Positions 41,659 through 51,404 of a stretch of DNA of 64,000 bases are shown piece by piece (positions within the stretch are counted from its first letter, which is position 1; every line of letters begins with the position of its first letter). A model generated the notes under the pieces. It was not told the DNA's origin and made no database searches. It saw nothing but the letters and a program-made list of their open reading frames with translations. Source of the DNA: CAZPRY01 sp964589175 (GTDB lineage: Bacteria; Fidelibacterota; UBA2242). A program made the position numbers and the translations under genes. The stretch lies in contig CAZPRY010000023.1 of assembly GCA_964589175.1 (NCBI GenBank), positions 1 to 64,000 on the forward strand, read 5' to 3'.

Positions 41659-42960
41659 CTACTTCCCTCTCTTCCCGAGGCGTTCGAAAATACCCCGGAT
41701 ACGCTGCAATAATTTATCAAAACCAAACAGGGCGGTGATTTCATCACGATTGAGATAACGACTGATTTGGGTGTCCTTCAGCAGCAATTCCTGAAAATCC
41801 AGATTCTGCTCCCAGACCTGCATGGCGTTATCCTGCACCAAGCGATAGGCTTCCTCACGTGAAACGCCTTTCGCGACCAGCGCCAGCAGGACCTCTTGCG
41901 AGAAAATCAGGCCGCGGGTGTGCTTGAGATTTTCCATCATATGTTCGGGATAAACCTGCAGGTTCTCCAAAACACGCGCCATATCGTACAGCATAAAATC
42001 GAGCGTAATGCAGCTGTCCGGCAGAATCACCCTTTCCGCCGAGGAATGCGAAATATCGCGTTCGTGCCAGAGCGCGACGTTTTCCATGGCCGTCTGGGCG
42101 TAGCCGCGCAGCAGGCGGGCCATCCCGCACAATCTTTCGGACAAAATCGGGTTGCGTTTGTGCGGCATCGCCGAGGAACCCTTTTGCCCTTTCGAAAAGT
42201 ACTCTTCGGCTTCCAGGACTTCGGTGCGCTGCAGATGCCGGATTTCTACGGCGATTTTCTCGATCGAGGCGCCGATCAAGGCCAACATGCTTACAAAAAA
42301 AGCATGCCGGTCGCGCTGCACAATCTGGTTGCTGACGGGCGCGGGTTCCAATCCAAGCCGGCGGCAGACCTGTTCCTCCACCTCCGGTTCAAGGTGCTGA
42401 TAGGTTCCGACGGCGCCCGAAATCTTGCCGGTTTTGACATCCTCCAGAGCCAGTACAAAGCGCCGGCGCTGACGTTGCATTTCCTCTTTCCAGATCAGGA
42501 ATTTCAATCCGAAAGTGATCGGTTCGGCGTGAACGCCGTGCGTGCGGCCGATCATCAGCGTGTCGCGGAATTCGAAAGCCCGGTGCTCCAGGACTTCGAT
42601 CAGCGCATCCAGCTTCGCCAACAACAGATCGCCGGCCTGCGAGAGCTGCAGCGCCAGTGCGGTGTCCAGCAGATCGGAAGAGGTCATCCCCTTGTGGATG
42701 AAGCGGGCCGACGGACCTACATTCTCGGAAATATTCGTGAGAAAAGCGATTACATCGTGCTTGACTTCCGCTTCGATTTCGAGGATCCGGGTGATATTGA
42801 AATCAGCCTTCTTTTCGATATTCTCCAGGTCAGCCGGCGGAATGACACCTCTTGCCGATTGAACCCGGCAGACTTCCCGTTCCACCTGCCACCAGGTGGC
42901 GAATTTATTCTCCTCCGCCCAGATTTTGCCCATCTCGGGCAAGGTATAACGCTCGATCAT
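41659..42960 (-). CDS. purB: Adenylosuccinate lyase
   Basis: This 433-residue fumarase/aspartase-superfamily enzyme cleaves SAICAR and adenylosuccinate. The signature GSSAMPHKRNPILSE is at about residue 262, and MTSSDLLDTALALQLS and MIGRTHGVHAEPITFG are the other two conserved regions with the active-site His residues. It lies between the HtrA-like gene and purC. Confidence 0.97.
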   Translation of the reverse strand: MIERYTLPEMGKIWAEENKFATWWQVEREVCRVQSARGVIPPADLENIEKKADFNITRILEIEAEVKHDVIAFLTNISENVGPSARFIHKGMTSSDLLDTALALQLSQAGDLLLAKLDALIEVLEHRAFEFRDTLMIGRTHGVHAEPITFGLKFLIWKEEMQRQRRRFVLALEDVKTGKISGAVGTYQHLEPEVEEQVCRRLGLEPAPVSNQIVQRDRHAFFVSMLALIGASIEKIAVEIRHLQRTEVLEAEEYFSKGQKGSSAMPHKRNPILSERLCGMARLLRGYAQTAMENVALWHERDISHSSAERVILPDSCITLDFMLYDMARVLENLQVYPEHMMENLKHTRGLIFSQEVLLALVAKGVSREEAYRLVQDNAMQVWEQNLDFQELLLKDTQISRYLNRDEITALFGFDKLLQRIRGIFERLGKRGK

Positions 42961-42962
42961 TG

Positions 42963-44081
42963 CTATTCCAGTTTCAGTTCCAATACGATCTTGTCCTTAC
43001 CCCGCTGAATATACAATTTTATTACGTCACCTGCCTTTAAAAAATTCTCCTGAATCTCATCGCGGATGTCGGTGAAAATGGCGACTTTCCGGTTATTCAC
43101 CTGCAGGATCACATCGCCGACTTTGATGCCGGCCTTCTGGGCGGCGCTGCTGCGCTCAACCTCCGTTACGATCACTCCGTCTGTCGTCGGCAATCCCAGG
43201 TAGCGCGCCAGAAACTGATCAACGTTCTGCACCTCAATGCCGGTTTTCCAGCTGCGGTCGATTTCTCCCTTTTGCTCCAACTCAGCGATAATCGTTTTTA
43301 CGCGATTGATCGGAATGGCGAATCCGATCCCCACCGAGCCCTCGCTCTGACCACCGCCCGTGAAGATAAAAGTATTGACACCGATGACCTCGCCGTTGGC
43401 GTTCACCAGCGGACCGCCGCTGTTGCCGGTATTGATCGAGGCATCCGTCTGGATCATATCCTGGTAGATGCGGCCGTTCTCCTGGCGCCCGAAATCCAGA
43501 TCCATACCGGAGACAATCCCGATCGTGGCGGTCGGTTTATAGTTGACATCAAAGAGGCCAAAAGGATTGCCGAGGGCAATCACCCATTCGCCTGTGATAA
43601 TCTCGTCGGAATTCCCCATTTCAGCGTAGGCAAACACCTTGCCGCTGATCTTGAGCAGGGCGACATCCGTCTGCTGATCGGCGCCGACCAGTTCGGCTTC
43701 ATGCTCTTCGCCACCAGTCAGGGTCACGATGATCTTCTCCGCCCCTTCCACAACGTGGGCGTTGGTGATGACATACCCATCTTTACTGATGACGACACCG
43801 GACCCCAGGCTCTTCACCCTGCGCCGGTAAGTTTCTTCCGGGAAGAGCATGCGGTAAAGCGGATCGTTTTCCCAGAACAATGATCGCGGACGCGAGACAT
43901 ATTCCTGAATCGCGGTCACATTGATGCCGGCCACCGCCGGGCTGACGTTTTCGATCGCATGCGTGATGGCATTTTTACGCGAAGTCGTGATGCGGCCCTG
44001 CAGGTCTGTATCCTGCCCGAGCAACAGCGATGAGGTCAAAAACAGACCAACAAAAAAAACTCCGTAAAATAATTTGCTCAC
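42963..44081 (-). CDS. HtrA/Deg-family serine protease with one PDZ domain
   Basis: This 372-residue exported protease has a signal peptide (YGVFFVGLFLTSSLLLGQ). The triad is complete: His in VITNAHVVEG, Asp in TDVALLKI, Ser in NTGNSGGPLVNANGEVIGVNT. A single C-terminal PDZ domain (YLGLPTTDGVIVTEVERSSAAQKAGIKVGDVI) makes it DegS- or HhoA-like rather than DegP. It serves periplasmic protein quality control. It overlaps the aldolase gene by 4 bases. Confidence 0.95.
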   Translation of the reverse strand: MSKLFYGVFFVGLFLTSSLLLGQDTDLQGRITTSRKNAITHAIENVSPAVAGINVTAIQEYVSRPRSLFWENDPLYRMLFPEETYRRRVKSLGSGVVISKDGYVITNAHVVEGAEKIIVTLTGGEEHEAELVGADQQTDVALLKISGKVFAYAEMGNSDEIITGEWVIALGNPFGLFDVNYKPTATIGIVSGMDLDFGRQENGRIYQDMIQTDASINTGNSGGPLVNANGEVIGVNTFIFTGGGQSEGSVGIGFAIPINRVKTIIAELEQKGEIDRSWKTGIEVQNVDQFLARYLGLPTTDGVIVTEVERSSAAQKAGIKVGDVILQVNNRKVAIFTDIRDEIQENFLKAGDVIKLYIQRGKDKIVLELKLE

Positions 44082-44722
44082 TTTTCCACCTTTTTCCAGT
44101 CTTCCAGAAAACTTGCAATACCTTTATCGGTCAGAGGATGTTTCGCCATTTTCTGCATTACGGCGAAGGGAATGGTGCAGATCTCGGCCCCGATCAGCGC
44201 GGCTTCGACGATATGCATGGGATTGCGGATGCTGGCCACGATCACTTCGGTCGCATAGCCGTAATTGCTGTAGATTGTCACGATCTGTTCGACGAGTTCC
44301 ATTCCCGACGTGTGAATGTCGTCCAGCCGTCCCACAAAAGGACTCACGAAGCTTGTTCCGGCTTTGGCCGCCATGAGAGCCTGCAGCGCCGAGAAAATCA
44401 GCGTCGTATTGGTCCTGATACCTTCGGCCGTCAGCATCCGGATGGCTTTCAGGCCCTCCAATGTCATGGGGATTTTAACGACGATATTTTCATGAATTCT
44501 GGCCAGATCGCGCCCTTCGGCGGCCATTCCGTCGGCCTCCAGACTCACGACTTCAGCGCTCACGGGACCGTTCACGATTTCACAAATAGCGCGCAGGTTG
44601 TCCTTAAAATTTCCTTTTTCACGCGAAAGCAGGGTCGGATTCGTTGTCACGCCATCGAGGATCCCCCAAGACTGAGCGGTTTTGATCTCCTCCAGGTTGG
44701 CCGTATCAATAAAGAACTTCAT
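44078..44722 (-). CDS. fsa: Fructose-6-phosphate aldolase/transaldolase (MipB family)
   Basis: This 214-residue enzyme is of the short transaldolase type. KFFIDTANLEEIK, DGVTTNPTLLSREKG and the Schiff-base lysine in IVVKIPMTLEGLKA (about residue 88) are conserved, then NTTLIFSALQALMAAKAG and SPFVGRLDD. Either transaldolase or fructose-6-phosphate aldolase activity is possible; sequence alone does not decide. Confidence 0.93.
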   Translation of the reverse strand: MKFFIDTANLEEIKTAQSWGILDGVTTNPTLLSREKGNFKDNLRAICEIVNGPVSAEVVSLEADGMAAEGRDLARIHENIVVKIPMTLEGLKAIRMLTAEGIRTNTTLIFSALQALMAAKAGTSFVSPFVGRLDDIHTSGMELVEQIVTIYSNYGYATEVIVASIRNPMHIVEAALIGAEICTIPFAVMQKMAKHPLTDKGIASFLEDWKKVEK

Positions 44723-44734
44723 CAGTTAACCCCT

Positions 44735-45469
44735 TCAATACTCGACATTTAGCAAAAATAATCCTTGTGCGGGAGCTTTGTAAAGCTGCACTCCCACGGC
44801 TTTATTTCCAAGAAGATTCTCGAAGTCTTCCGGGCTGTATCTTCCTCTTGAAACCTCCATCATGGTCCCCACCAGCAACCGCACCATGCTGTATAAAAAA
44901 CGATTGCCTTGAATCGTGTAAAGCAGCATATCTTCCTCCCGGGACCAGCGTGATTCGTAGATCAGGCAAATTTTGGAATCCACTTCCGCCGAAGCCCGGG
45001 ACAGGGACGTGAAATCATGCTCGCCCAGAACCAGTTCGGCACAGCGCGCCAAAACCTCGATATCGGGTTCAAATTCCAGCTGCCAGCTGTAGCTCCGCCC
45101 GATTGCAGAACGCCGGGTTAGTACTTTATAGATATAGCGCCGGCGTCGCGCCGAATAGCGGGCATGAAAGTCCTCAGCCACCTCCTGGCAATCATGCACG
45201 AGAATATCACGCGGTGTTTTAGCATTCAGGGCATTGCGGATGTCGGACGGCAGCAGGCGCGTATCGAGCTCGAAATGGGCGACCTGCCCGAAGGCGTGCA
45301 CACCGCTGTCGGTGCGGCCGGCGCCGATTATGCCCACGGGTTCGCCGCGGTTAATTTCCTGCAACGCGCTTTCGAGCGTCGCCTGAATGGAGCGGTCACC
45401 CTTCTGACGCTGCCAGCCGCAATAATCCGTCCCGTCGTATTCCACCAGAATCCTGAACCTTCTTTTCAT
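44735..45469 (-). CDS. truA: tRNA pseudouridine synthase A
   Basis: TruA modifies U38-U40 of tRNA anticodon arms. The catalytic Asp is in GAGRTDSGVHAFGQVAHF, and YDGTDYCGWQRQKGDRSIQ is the N-terminal motif. The ATG at 45467-45469 overlaps the EcfT-like stop (ATGA) and is preferred over the TTG at 45484, which would only add five residues. Length is normal. Confidence 0.96.
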   Translation of the reverse strand: MKRRFRILVEYDGTDYCGWQRQKGDRSIQATLESALQEINRGEPVGIIGAGRTDSGVHAFGQVAHFELDTRLLPSDIRNALNAKTPRDILVHDCQEVAEDFHARYSARRRRYIYKVLTRRSAIGRSYSWQLEFEPDIEVLARCAELVLGEHDFTSLSRASAEVDSKICLIYESRWSREEDMLLYTIQGNRFLYSMVRLLVGTMMEVSRGRYSPEDFENLLGNKAVGVQLYKAPAQGLFLLNVEY

Positions 45470-46218
45470 CGGCTGTTCATCCAAATCGTCAGCAGTAGCA
45501 ATATGAAACCCGCCGCAGCAAACCGGAAGTCGGCCGAGCCGTATTTGAGTTGCGTATAGTATGTCCGCGCGCCTCCGGAACCGTAGCCCCGGATGGTCAT
45601 TGCATCGGCCAGAATCTCCGCCTTGCGGAAACTGAATATCATCAGCGGGATCAGGCGCTGACGAAGCTGCGCCAGGCGTTCACGGATCGAATGCGGTCGC
45701 GTAGGAACAAACGTCTTCCAACCCTCGTCGAGGTTGCGATACTCCTCCCGCAGCAGCGGGAAAAACCGGACGGCGATAAAAATTACCTGGAAAAAATCGT
45801 CGACAGGAAATTTAAGACGCTGCAGCGGTTTCAGTATCAGATAGATGCCGTCCAGAAATTCGACAGCCGGAATCCAGCGAACGACGAAAGCCATCAGGAC
45901 AAAGAGGTTGCCCAGGCGCAGAGTGAACGCCACCGGCACCCATAACTCACTCCAAGTAAAGCTCGGGAGACTCCGCTGTAAGACAGCACTCACCATGGTT
46001 GTCGAAAAGACGACATGAACCAGAAACGTGAACGGCAGCAGGACCGCCAAAAAACGTAATTTCCGCAGAACCTGCAACAAGCGCAGGGAACTGAGACGCA
46101 TCATAAGGACCATAACTACCGGAATAGCAATCTGTCCGGAGACCGTCGATGTCAGGAATATGGCGACGATTCCGGCCAGTGTCCAGACAAGTTTCGATCT
46201 TGGGTCAAAACGATCCAT
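45466..46218 (-). CDS. EcfT/CbiQ-family transporter membrane protein
   Basis: This 250-residue membrane protein starts DPRSKLVWTLAGIVAIFLTS, typical of EcfT, and has six or so hydrophobic segments. The coupling helices show the family's charged motif (SIRERLAQLRQRLIPLMIFSFRKAEILADAMTIRGYG, i.e. the ARG-like AMTIRG box). ECF transporters take up vitamins or metals, but no EcfA ATPase or S component is nearby. It directly follows the DUF5683-like gene. Confidence 0.9.
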   Translation of the reverse strand: MDRFDPRSKLVWTLAGIVAIFLTSTVSGQIAIPVVMVLMMRLSSLRLLQVLRKLRFLAVLLPFTFLVHVVFSTTMVSAVLQRSLPSFTWSELWVPVAFTLRLGNLFVLMAFVVRWIPAVEFLDGIYLILKPLQRLKFPVDDFFQVIFIAVRFFPLLREEYRNLDEGWKTFVPTRPHSIRERLAQLRQRLIPLMIFSFRKAEILADAMTIRGYGSGGARTYYTQLKYGSADFRFAAAGFILLLLTIWMNSR

Positions 46219-46896
46219 TTAAAATGCAAAACTGAGTGAAAAGCCCATTCCATCCCGCGTCGGAAACAGACTGGATGAAATTTCCTCTACCGGCATTTCG
46301 ATGCGACTGCGCGTCATCAGCATCACATCGAACATGCTGACCAAGCGGTTGGCGACCAGGCCAGTCAATGCGAAGGTAATGTTGCGGGCCGCGCTGGCGT
46401 GCCTGATCCGGATACTGTCGAATTCGCGCCGTGATTCGTCGCTGTCCCAGGACCAGTAAAATTCGGTCGTTTCCGGGTAAACCGCACCATATTGCCGGTA
46501 GCGCAGCTTCTGTTCATTATATTCATAAATATCGTTGTAATTGCCGATGTCGGTAAAAAACACTTCATCCTTCCCGTCCACGCTGGCGCTCGAATGCTGC
46601 GCGGCATAGCTGCGCATATCGTGATTCAGAACGCCGGTATGCATCCGGAAACCTGCTAAAGCCACCCAGAAAGCCGCTTCGACACCATTAAAAAGATAAC
46701 CCTTCTGGTGGCGCCCCAGGCTGTGTTCACCCCAACCGGGCAACACAATCGATTTTAATAAGGTCACTCTGGCTTTTGAGATCGAAAGGCTATCCGGCGC
46801 AGGAGCGAGGACGACGCTGCCTTCTTCCCGGTCCTGGGCCAGTGCTATGGAATTAAGCAGAACGGCAAGGATTAAAAATCCCCTGAAAAGTTTCAT
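46219..46896 (-). CDS. Exported protein of DUF5683-like type
   Basis: From the ATG at 46894-46896 the protein is 225 residues with a signal peptide (FRGFLILAVLLNSIALAQ). KSIVLPGWGEHSLGRHQKGYLFNGVEAAFW resembles the PGxGQxxxG pattern of DUF5683/TM2-like envelope proteins. The end is RDGMGFSLSFAF, a pattern of terminal aromatic residue seen in outer-membrane proteins. The function is unknown. Its start overlaps the lnt stop codon. Confidence 0.65.
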   Translation of the reverse strand: MKLFRGFLILAVLLNSIALAQDREEGSVVLAPAPDSLSISKARVTLLKSIVLPGWGEHSLGRHQKGYLFNGVEAAFWVALAGFRMHTGVLNHDMRSYAAQHSSASVDGKDEVFFTDIGNYNDIYEYNEQKLRYRQYGAVYPETTEFYWSWDSDESRREFDSIRIRHASAARNITFALTGLVANRLVSMFDVMLMTRSRIEMPVEEISSSLFPTRDGMGFSLSFAF

Positions 46897-48455
46897 TATA
46901 TTTTCCTCTTGGCGATGCTGATTAACAATATCGAACCTGCTATTCCAACGCACAGACAACCTATCCAGTTTCCGAATTTCACAAAAAATGTGTCGGGATT
47001 CCCCTGCGCCACCGTATCCGCGAGCCAGCCCGAGCGGCCGAACTCCAGTTTTTTCTGCACGCGTCCGCGTGAATCGATAATCATGGAAACGCCCGTGTTG
47101 GCCGAACGGACGACGGGAATATTATTCTCGATTGCCCGAAACCGGGCAATCTCGGCGTGCAGATAGGGCCCGGACGTAAGCCCGAACCAGGAATCATTGG
47201 AGACGATGACCAGCAATTCCGCGCCGAGGTGCGTACTCCTGCGGATGAGCTGCGAGAAAGACGATTCGAAACAAATCGCACTGCAGAACTGCAGGCTGGT
47301 GTCCGCCGCAGCCTCATCGGAAACCCGCACCGGCATCCCGAATACGCGGACATCCTCGCCGGGACTGAAGTTACCCTGCCCTAAATTGATATCCCGCAAG
47401 GCCGGGAACAACTCGTTCAGGGGTACATATTCACCCATCGGCACTAACTGGTTCTTGCGGTAGTCCTCGATTTCGCGACTATCCGGTTTCAGGAAAAAAG
47501 TCGAGTTATAAACCCGGTAGTTCCCGTCCTCCTGGAATTCATAATCCGGAGCGCCCGTCAGGAGGTGAACATTCAGCCGTGTAATATGCTGGAAAATCTT
47601 ATCCAGCGTGCCGCGCCAGTTGCGGCGCAGATAAGTAGGCGTGGCCGTCTCCGGCCAAACAACCAGATCGAGCGGCTGTGCGGCCGCCAAATCCGTCAGA
47701 TCATGCAGTAATTGCATGTTTTGATCGAAGGACTCGCGACCCCACTTCGCGTTCGGGTCCACGTTGGGCTGAATCAGGCCGACCTGCAGCTCACGTTTTT
47801 GCTCTGCCGGCCGCATCCGCAAACGGAACAGTCCGTAAGTCTCCGGAATCAGGAAGAGCAAGAGGAGGACGCTGACATAAATCATGAGACGGCGTTTTTC
47901 CCGTGTGAATAACAGCCCGTAGATCAGCACATTGATTACGGCAATCCAGAGACTGATCCCGAAGGGACCGGTGAAGGAGGCCATCTGGATCAGCTGCAGG
48001 GCGTGACTCTGGGTATAGCACAGGTTATTCCAGGTAAATCCCAGCGTCCCGAACGAGCGTACAAACTCAACGGCGGTATATAGCACCGGAAACGTCAGAA
48101 TCGCGGCGGTCTTCCCCAGGCGCCGGCCGATGACGCCCACCAGAAAACCGATAAGACCGTAGTTCAATGCCAGAAACAGCACCGAGGCTATCATCGAAAG
48201 CAGCGACCAGTACCACTCGGTCCCCATGTTGAAGGCCAGCCAGTACATGACACCCAGGTTCAGGACAATTCCGAATAAAAGCCCCTTTTCGAAGGCGAGC
48301 TGAAAGTCCTCCCGGACCAGTACATAGAGGAAGGGGACAAGCCCGAAATAGGCCAGGAATCCAAATGGAGACGGCGGAAAGGCCGATACAGTCAGCAGCC
48401 CGGAAATCACAATCCAGAGCCAGCCCGGTGTTTGTTTTAATGCAGATTTATCCAC
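46896..48455 (-). CDS. lnt: Apolipoprotein N-acyltransferase
   Basis: This 519-residue membrane enzyme adds the third acyl chain to lipoproteins. It has about seven N-terminal transmembrane segments and a periplasmic nitrilase-like domain with the triad Glu (VVWPETATPT), Lys (RKNQLVPMGEYVP) and Cys (FCSAICFESSF). Length is usual. Its presence shows a double-membrane (Gram-negative) envelope. It overlaps ruvX by 8 bases. Confidence 0.96.
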   Translation of the reverse strand: MDKSALKQTPGWLWIVISGLLTVSAFPPSPFGFLAYFGLVPFLYVLVREDFQLAFEKGLLFGIVLNLGVMYWLAFNMGTEWYWSLLSMIASVLFLALNYGLIGFLVGVIGRRLGKTAAILTFPVLYTAVEFVRSFGTLGFTWNNLCYTQSHALQLIQMASFTGPFGISLWIAVINVLIYGLLFTREKRRLMIYVSVLLLLFLIPETYGLFRLRMRPAEQKRELQVGLIQPNVDPNAKWGRESFDQNMQLLHDLTDLAAAQPLDLVVWPETATPTYLRRNWRGTLDKIFQHITRLNVHLLTGAPDYEFQEDGNYRVYNSTFFLKPDSREIEDYRKNQLVPMGEYVPLNELFPALRDINLGQGNFSPGEDVRVFGMPVRVSDEAAADTSLQFCSAICFESSFSQLIRRSTHLGAELLVIVSNDSWFGLTSGPYLHAEIARFRAIENNIPVVRSANTGVSMIIDSRGRVQKKLEFGRSGWLADTVAQGNPDTFFVKFGNWIGCLCVGIAGSILLISIAKRKI

Positions 48456-48873
48456 TCTTATATCGTCCAGTATCGAGATAGGTTTGCAGGAAAATCGCCG
48501 CAGCTGTTTTATCCACCTCGGCTTTTTTATGGCCGGTTTTGACTCCTTTTAAATGGAGCACCCGGATGGCTTCGACCGAGGAGAGCCGCTCGTCCACCTC
48601 ATCCACGGGCACCGGAACCGCGGCTTTCAACTTTTCGATGAAAGCGCGTACGATTCCAGTCTGCTCCGAGGCCTCACCGGACATTGACAGGGGCAACCCG
48701 ACAACGGCGATGTCGACTTCATTATCCTCGATTTCCTGCCGAAGGGCCAGCAAGGCAGCATCCTCGTCTTTCGGCTGAATCGTTTTATACGGCGAGGCGA
48801 TTATCCGCAGCGGGTCCGAGAGAGCCAGGCCAATACGCGTCAAGCCGTAATCGATCGCTAAGATTCGACCCAC
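48448..48873 (-). CDS. ruvX: Holliday junction resolvase-like RuvX/YqgF
   Basis: This 141-residue RNase H-fold protein starts ILAIDYGLTRIGLALSDPLRIIA and ends with the conserved DKTAAAIFLQTYLD. VDEVDERLSSVEA contains the DERLSS motif. It is implicated in pre-16S rRNA processing and possibly recombination. It lies one base after the HU/IHF gene. Confidence 0.95.
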   Translation of the reverse strand: MGRILAIDYGLTRIGLALSDPLRIIASPYKTIQPKDEDAALLALRQEIEDNEVDIAVVGLPLSMSGEASEQTGIVRAFIEKLKAAVPVPVDEVDERLSSVEAIRVLHLKGVKTGHKKAEVDKTAAAIFLQTYLDTGRYKSG

Positions 48874-48874
48874 C

Positions 48875-49210
48875 TTAATCCTCGGTAGTTTTCTCGGAAT
48901 TTTTCTCGGTGGTTTTCAGAGCCAGCTTGATCAACTTGCCCGGTTTGAAGTGGGTTTTCTTTCTGGGGGGCACGAAAATTTCCTCGTTCGTACGAGGATT
49001 ACGCGCCTTGGGCTTCGCCTTGGTCGGTTTGATCTCAAAGACCCCAAAGTTACGGATTTCGACCCGCAAATTGTCCGAATTCTCACACAGCATCTCTCGC
49101 AGCACCTGAAAGACGCCGTCGACAATGGCCTCCGTATTGTATATCCTCTCACCGATTAATCCTGCCGTCCGCTTGACAACGTCTTTTTTCGTATATGTCT
49201 TTACGCGCAT
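48875..49210 (-). CDS. HU/IHF-family DNA-binding protein
   Basis: This 111-residue histone-like protein has the N-terminal dimer helices, the VEIRNFGVFEIKP segment and the DNA arm with KARNPRTNEEIFVPPRKKTHFKPGKLIK. The Pro in the arm, which intercalates into DNA, is present. A lysine- and glutamate-rich tail follows. A strong AAAGGAGG lies before the ATG. IHF versus HU cannot be decided. Confidence 0.95.
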   Translation of the reverse strand: MRVKTYTKKDVVKRTAGLIGERIYNTEAIVDGVFQVLREMLCENSDNLRVEIRNFGVFEIKPTKAKPKARNPRTNEEIFVPPRKKTHFKPGKLIKLALKTTEKNSEKTTED

Positions 49211-49223
49211 CCGAATCCTCCTT

Positions 49224-51404
49224 TTATTTTCTTTCTACGGAAATAATACCCTGAACATTTTGTAATCGGCCGATCACCTTGTTGAGATGATTCAGATTCC
49301 CGACCTGCAAAATCAACGAAATATGGATAATCGTCTCATCGACTTGTCCGTCGATCGTAACGATATTGGTATTCGTACCCGAAATGGCTTCGGTGACATC
49401 TTTAAGAAAACCTTTACGCTCCTGCCCCAGCATTTTGACCTGGGCCAGAAAAAACTGTTCCTGACTCTTGTCCCATTCGACATCAATCAGTCGCTCATTC
49501 TCCTCAAACAGCGCCGGCAGGTTGCTGCAATCGCTTTTATGCACGATCACACCCCGGCCGCGGCTCACAAAACCGATGATATCATCGCCCGGAATCGGGT
49601 TGCAGCATTTGGCGAAGTTCACCATCAGGTCGCTCAATCCCTGGATTTTCACACCCTTGACGCTCTTACGCGCTTTTTCAATGAAAAGACCGTCCAGGTC
49701 TCGCCGTTCCGGTTCGATGGCATCCTTGGGGAAAAGTTTGGAATAGACTCCCTGAACGGTCAGTAATCCGTTGCCCACCGCCGCATAAAGTTTGTCTATA
49801 TCGTCAAAACCCAGGACGGCCAGAGAACTCTGCACGGTTTTTAAAAACTTGAGCGTCTTATGCTTGCGATTCTCCTTCTCCAGGATATCCTTGCCGAGCT
49901 TCACGCTCTCGTCGAACTGCGTCTTGCGGATATAACGTTTGATGGCACCAATCGCTTTGGCGGTTTTGACGAATTTTAACCACGCATAACTGGGCTTATG
50001 GGTTTCGGAAGTGATGATCTCGATCGTCTGCCCGCTTTTCAATTCGGAGTTGAGCGGGACGATTTTACCGTCTACTTTGGCGCCGATACAGTGAAATCCG
50101 ATATCGGTATGAACGGCGAAAGCGAAATCAACGGGCGAAGCGCCGGCCGGCAGGCGGTTCAAATCCCCGCGCGGCGTGAACACGAAAATCTCATCCTTGA
50201 AGAGATCGATCTTCAGGGTATCCATGAAATCCTGGGCCCCTGAAGATTCGGCTCTTAGAATTTCGATCAGATCGCGCAGCCATTTAACATATTTATCCAC
50301 TTCATCCGGTTTCTTGCTGCCCTCTTTATAGCGCCAGTGGGCCGCAATTCCCTCCTCAGCCACCTCATTCATTTCTTCGGTGCGAATCTGGATTTCCACG
50401 ATTTTCCCGCCGGGACCGTAGACCGTGGTATGGATGGATTGATAGAAATTGGCTTTATGGCTGGCGATATAATCCTTGAAGCGGTCCATCACCGGTGTAA
50501 AGAGATCATGAACGATACCCAGGACACCATAGCAGTACTCCTTGCTGTCCGTTATGATCCGGATCGCCAGCAGATCGTAGATCTCTTCGAAGGGCTTGTT
50601 GCGGGCCTTCATCTTCTTATAAATCGAGTAGAAATGTTTGGGCCGGCCGAGAATCCGGGCCGGGATGTTCTGCTCAACCAGTGCCCGTTTCAACGGTATC
50701 GTGAAACTGCGAATATAGCGCTCCCGCTCGCTTCTCTTTTCCAGCACCTTTTTCTGTAGAAAACGGTAGGCGTCGTTATCCAGCGTTTTCAGGACCAGGT
50801 CTTCCAGTTCCGAGCGCAGTTTGAACATCCCCAGCCGGTGCGCCAGGGGCGCGTACACATCCCGGGTTTCCACCGCGATGCGGCGGCTCTTGACCGCCGG
50901 CAGGTATTCCAGAGTCTGCATATTGTGCAGACGGTCCGCCAGTTTGATGATCAAAACGCGGATATCTTCCGCCACGCTGAGCAGCATCTTGCGGAAATTA
51001 TCGGCCTGTTCCTCCTGCCGGTTGCGGAAGGTGATGCCGCTGATTTTGGTAACTCCCTCGACCAGACGCGCCACTTCGCTACCGAATCGCTGGGCAATAT
51101 CGTCATAATGAATACCGGTATCTTCGATCACATCGTGCAGCAATCCGCCCGAAACCGTTATGGGGTCCATATTCATCTCGGCCAGAATTTTGGCAACGTG
51201 ATAACAGTGCTCGAAGTAGGGAACTCCGGAGCGGCGCATCTGTCCCCGGTGCGCATCGCGGGCAAAACGGTAGGCTTCCCAGAGGAAATCCTCATCAATG
51301 GGCGAGCCCGCAACTCCGCCCGAGATGGAATGCAGCAAGGCGTAGAATTTCTGCGGTCGCTTGCTGTTGCGGAGATAGACGTTGCTGGTGATTTTGGCTT
51401 TCAT
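49224..51404 (-). CDS. rel: Bifunctional (p)ppGpp synthetase/hydrolase
   Basis: This 726-residue stringent-response enzyme has an intact HD hydrolase domain (GLLHDVIEDTG, His90-Asp91), synthetase domain (GRPKHFYSIYKKMKARNKPFEEIYDLLAIRII), TGS domain (DFAFAVHTDIGFHCIGAKVDGKIVPL), a zinc-finger-like CCNPIPGDDIIGFVSRGRG and a C-terminal ACT domain. Both catalytic halves look active, as in Rel/SpoT. Its ATG overlaps the dnaB stop. Confidence 0.96.
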   Translation of the reverse strand: MKAKITSNVYLRNSKRPQKFYALLHSISGGVAGSPIDEDFLWEAYRFARDAHRGQMRRSGVPYFEHCYHVAKILAEMNMDPITVSGGLLHDVIEDTGIHYDDIAQRFGSEVARLVEGVTKISGITFRNRQEEQADNFRKMLLSVAEDIRVLIIKLADRLHNMQTLEYLPAVKSRRIAVETRDVYAPLAHRLGMFKLRSELEDLVLKTLDNDAYRFLQKKVLEKRSERERYIRSFTIPLKRALVEQNIPARILGRPKHFYSIYKKMKARNKPFEEIYDLLAIRIITDSKEYCYGVLGIVHDLFTPVMDRFKDYIASHKANFYQSIHTTVYGPGGKIVEIQIRTEEMNEVAEEGIAAHWRYKEGSKKPDEVDKYVKWLRDLIEILRAESSGAQDFMDTLKIDLFKDEIFVFTPRGDLNRLPAGASPVDFAFAVHTDIGFHCIGAKVDGKIVPLNSELKSGQTIEIITSETHKPSYAWLKFVKTAKAIGAIKRYIRKTQFDESVKLGKDILEKENRKHKTLKFLKTVQSSLAVLGFDDIDKLYAAVGNGLLTVQGVYSKLFPKDAIEPERRDLDGLFIEKARKSVKGVKIQGLSDLMVNFAKCCNPIPGDDIIGFVSRGRGVIVHKSDCSNLPALFEENERLIDVEWDKSQEQFFLAQVKMLGQERKGFLKDVTEAISGTNTNIVTIDGQVDETIIHISLILQVGNLNHLNKVIGRLQNVQGIISVERK

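Noticed and set aside
41896..43008. 370-residue plus-strand ORF
   Set aside because: It is entirely antisense to purB, which has all its family motifs; long antisense frames are expected in G/C-rich codon usage.
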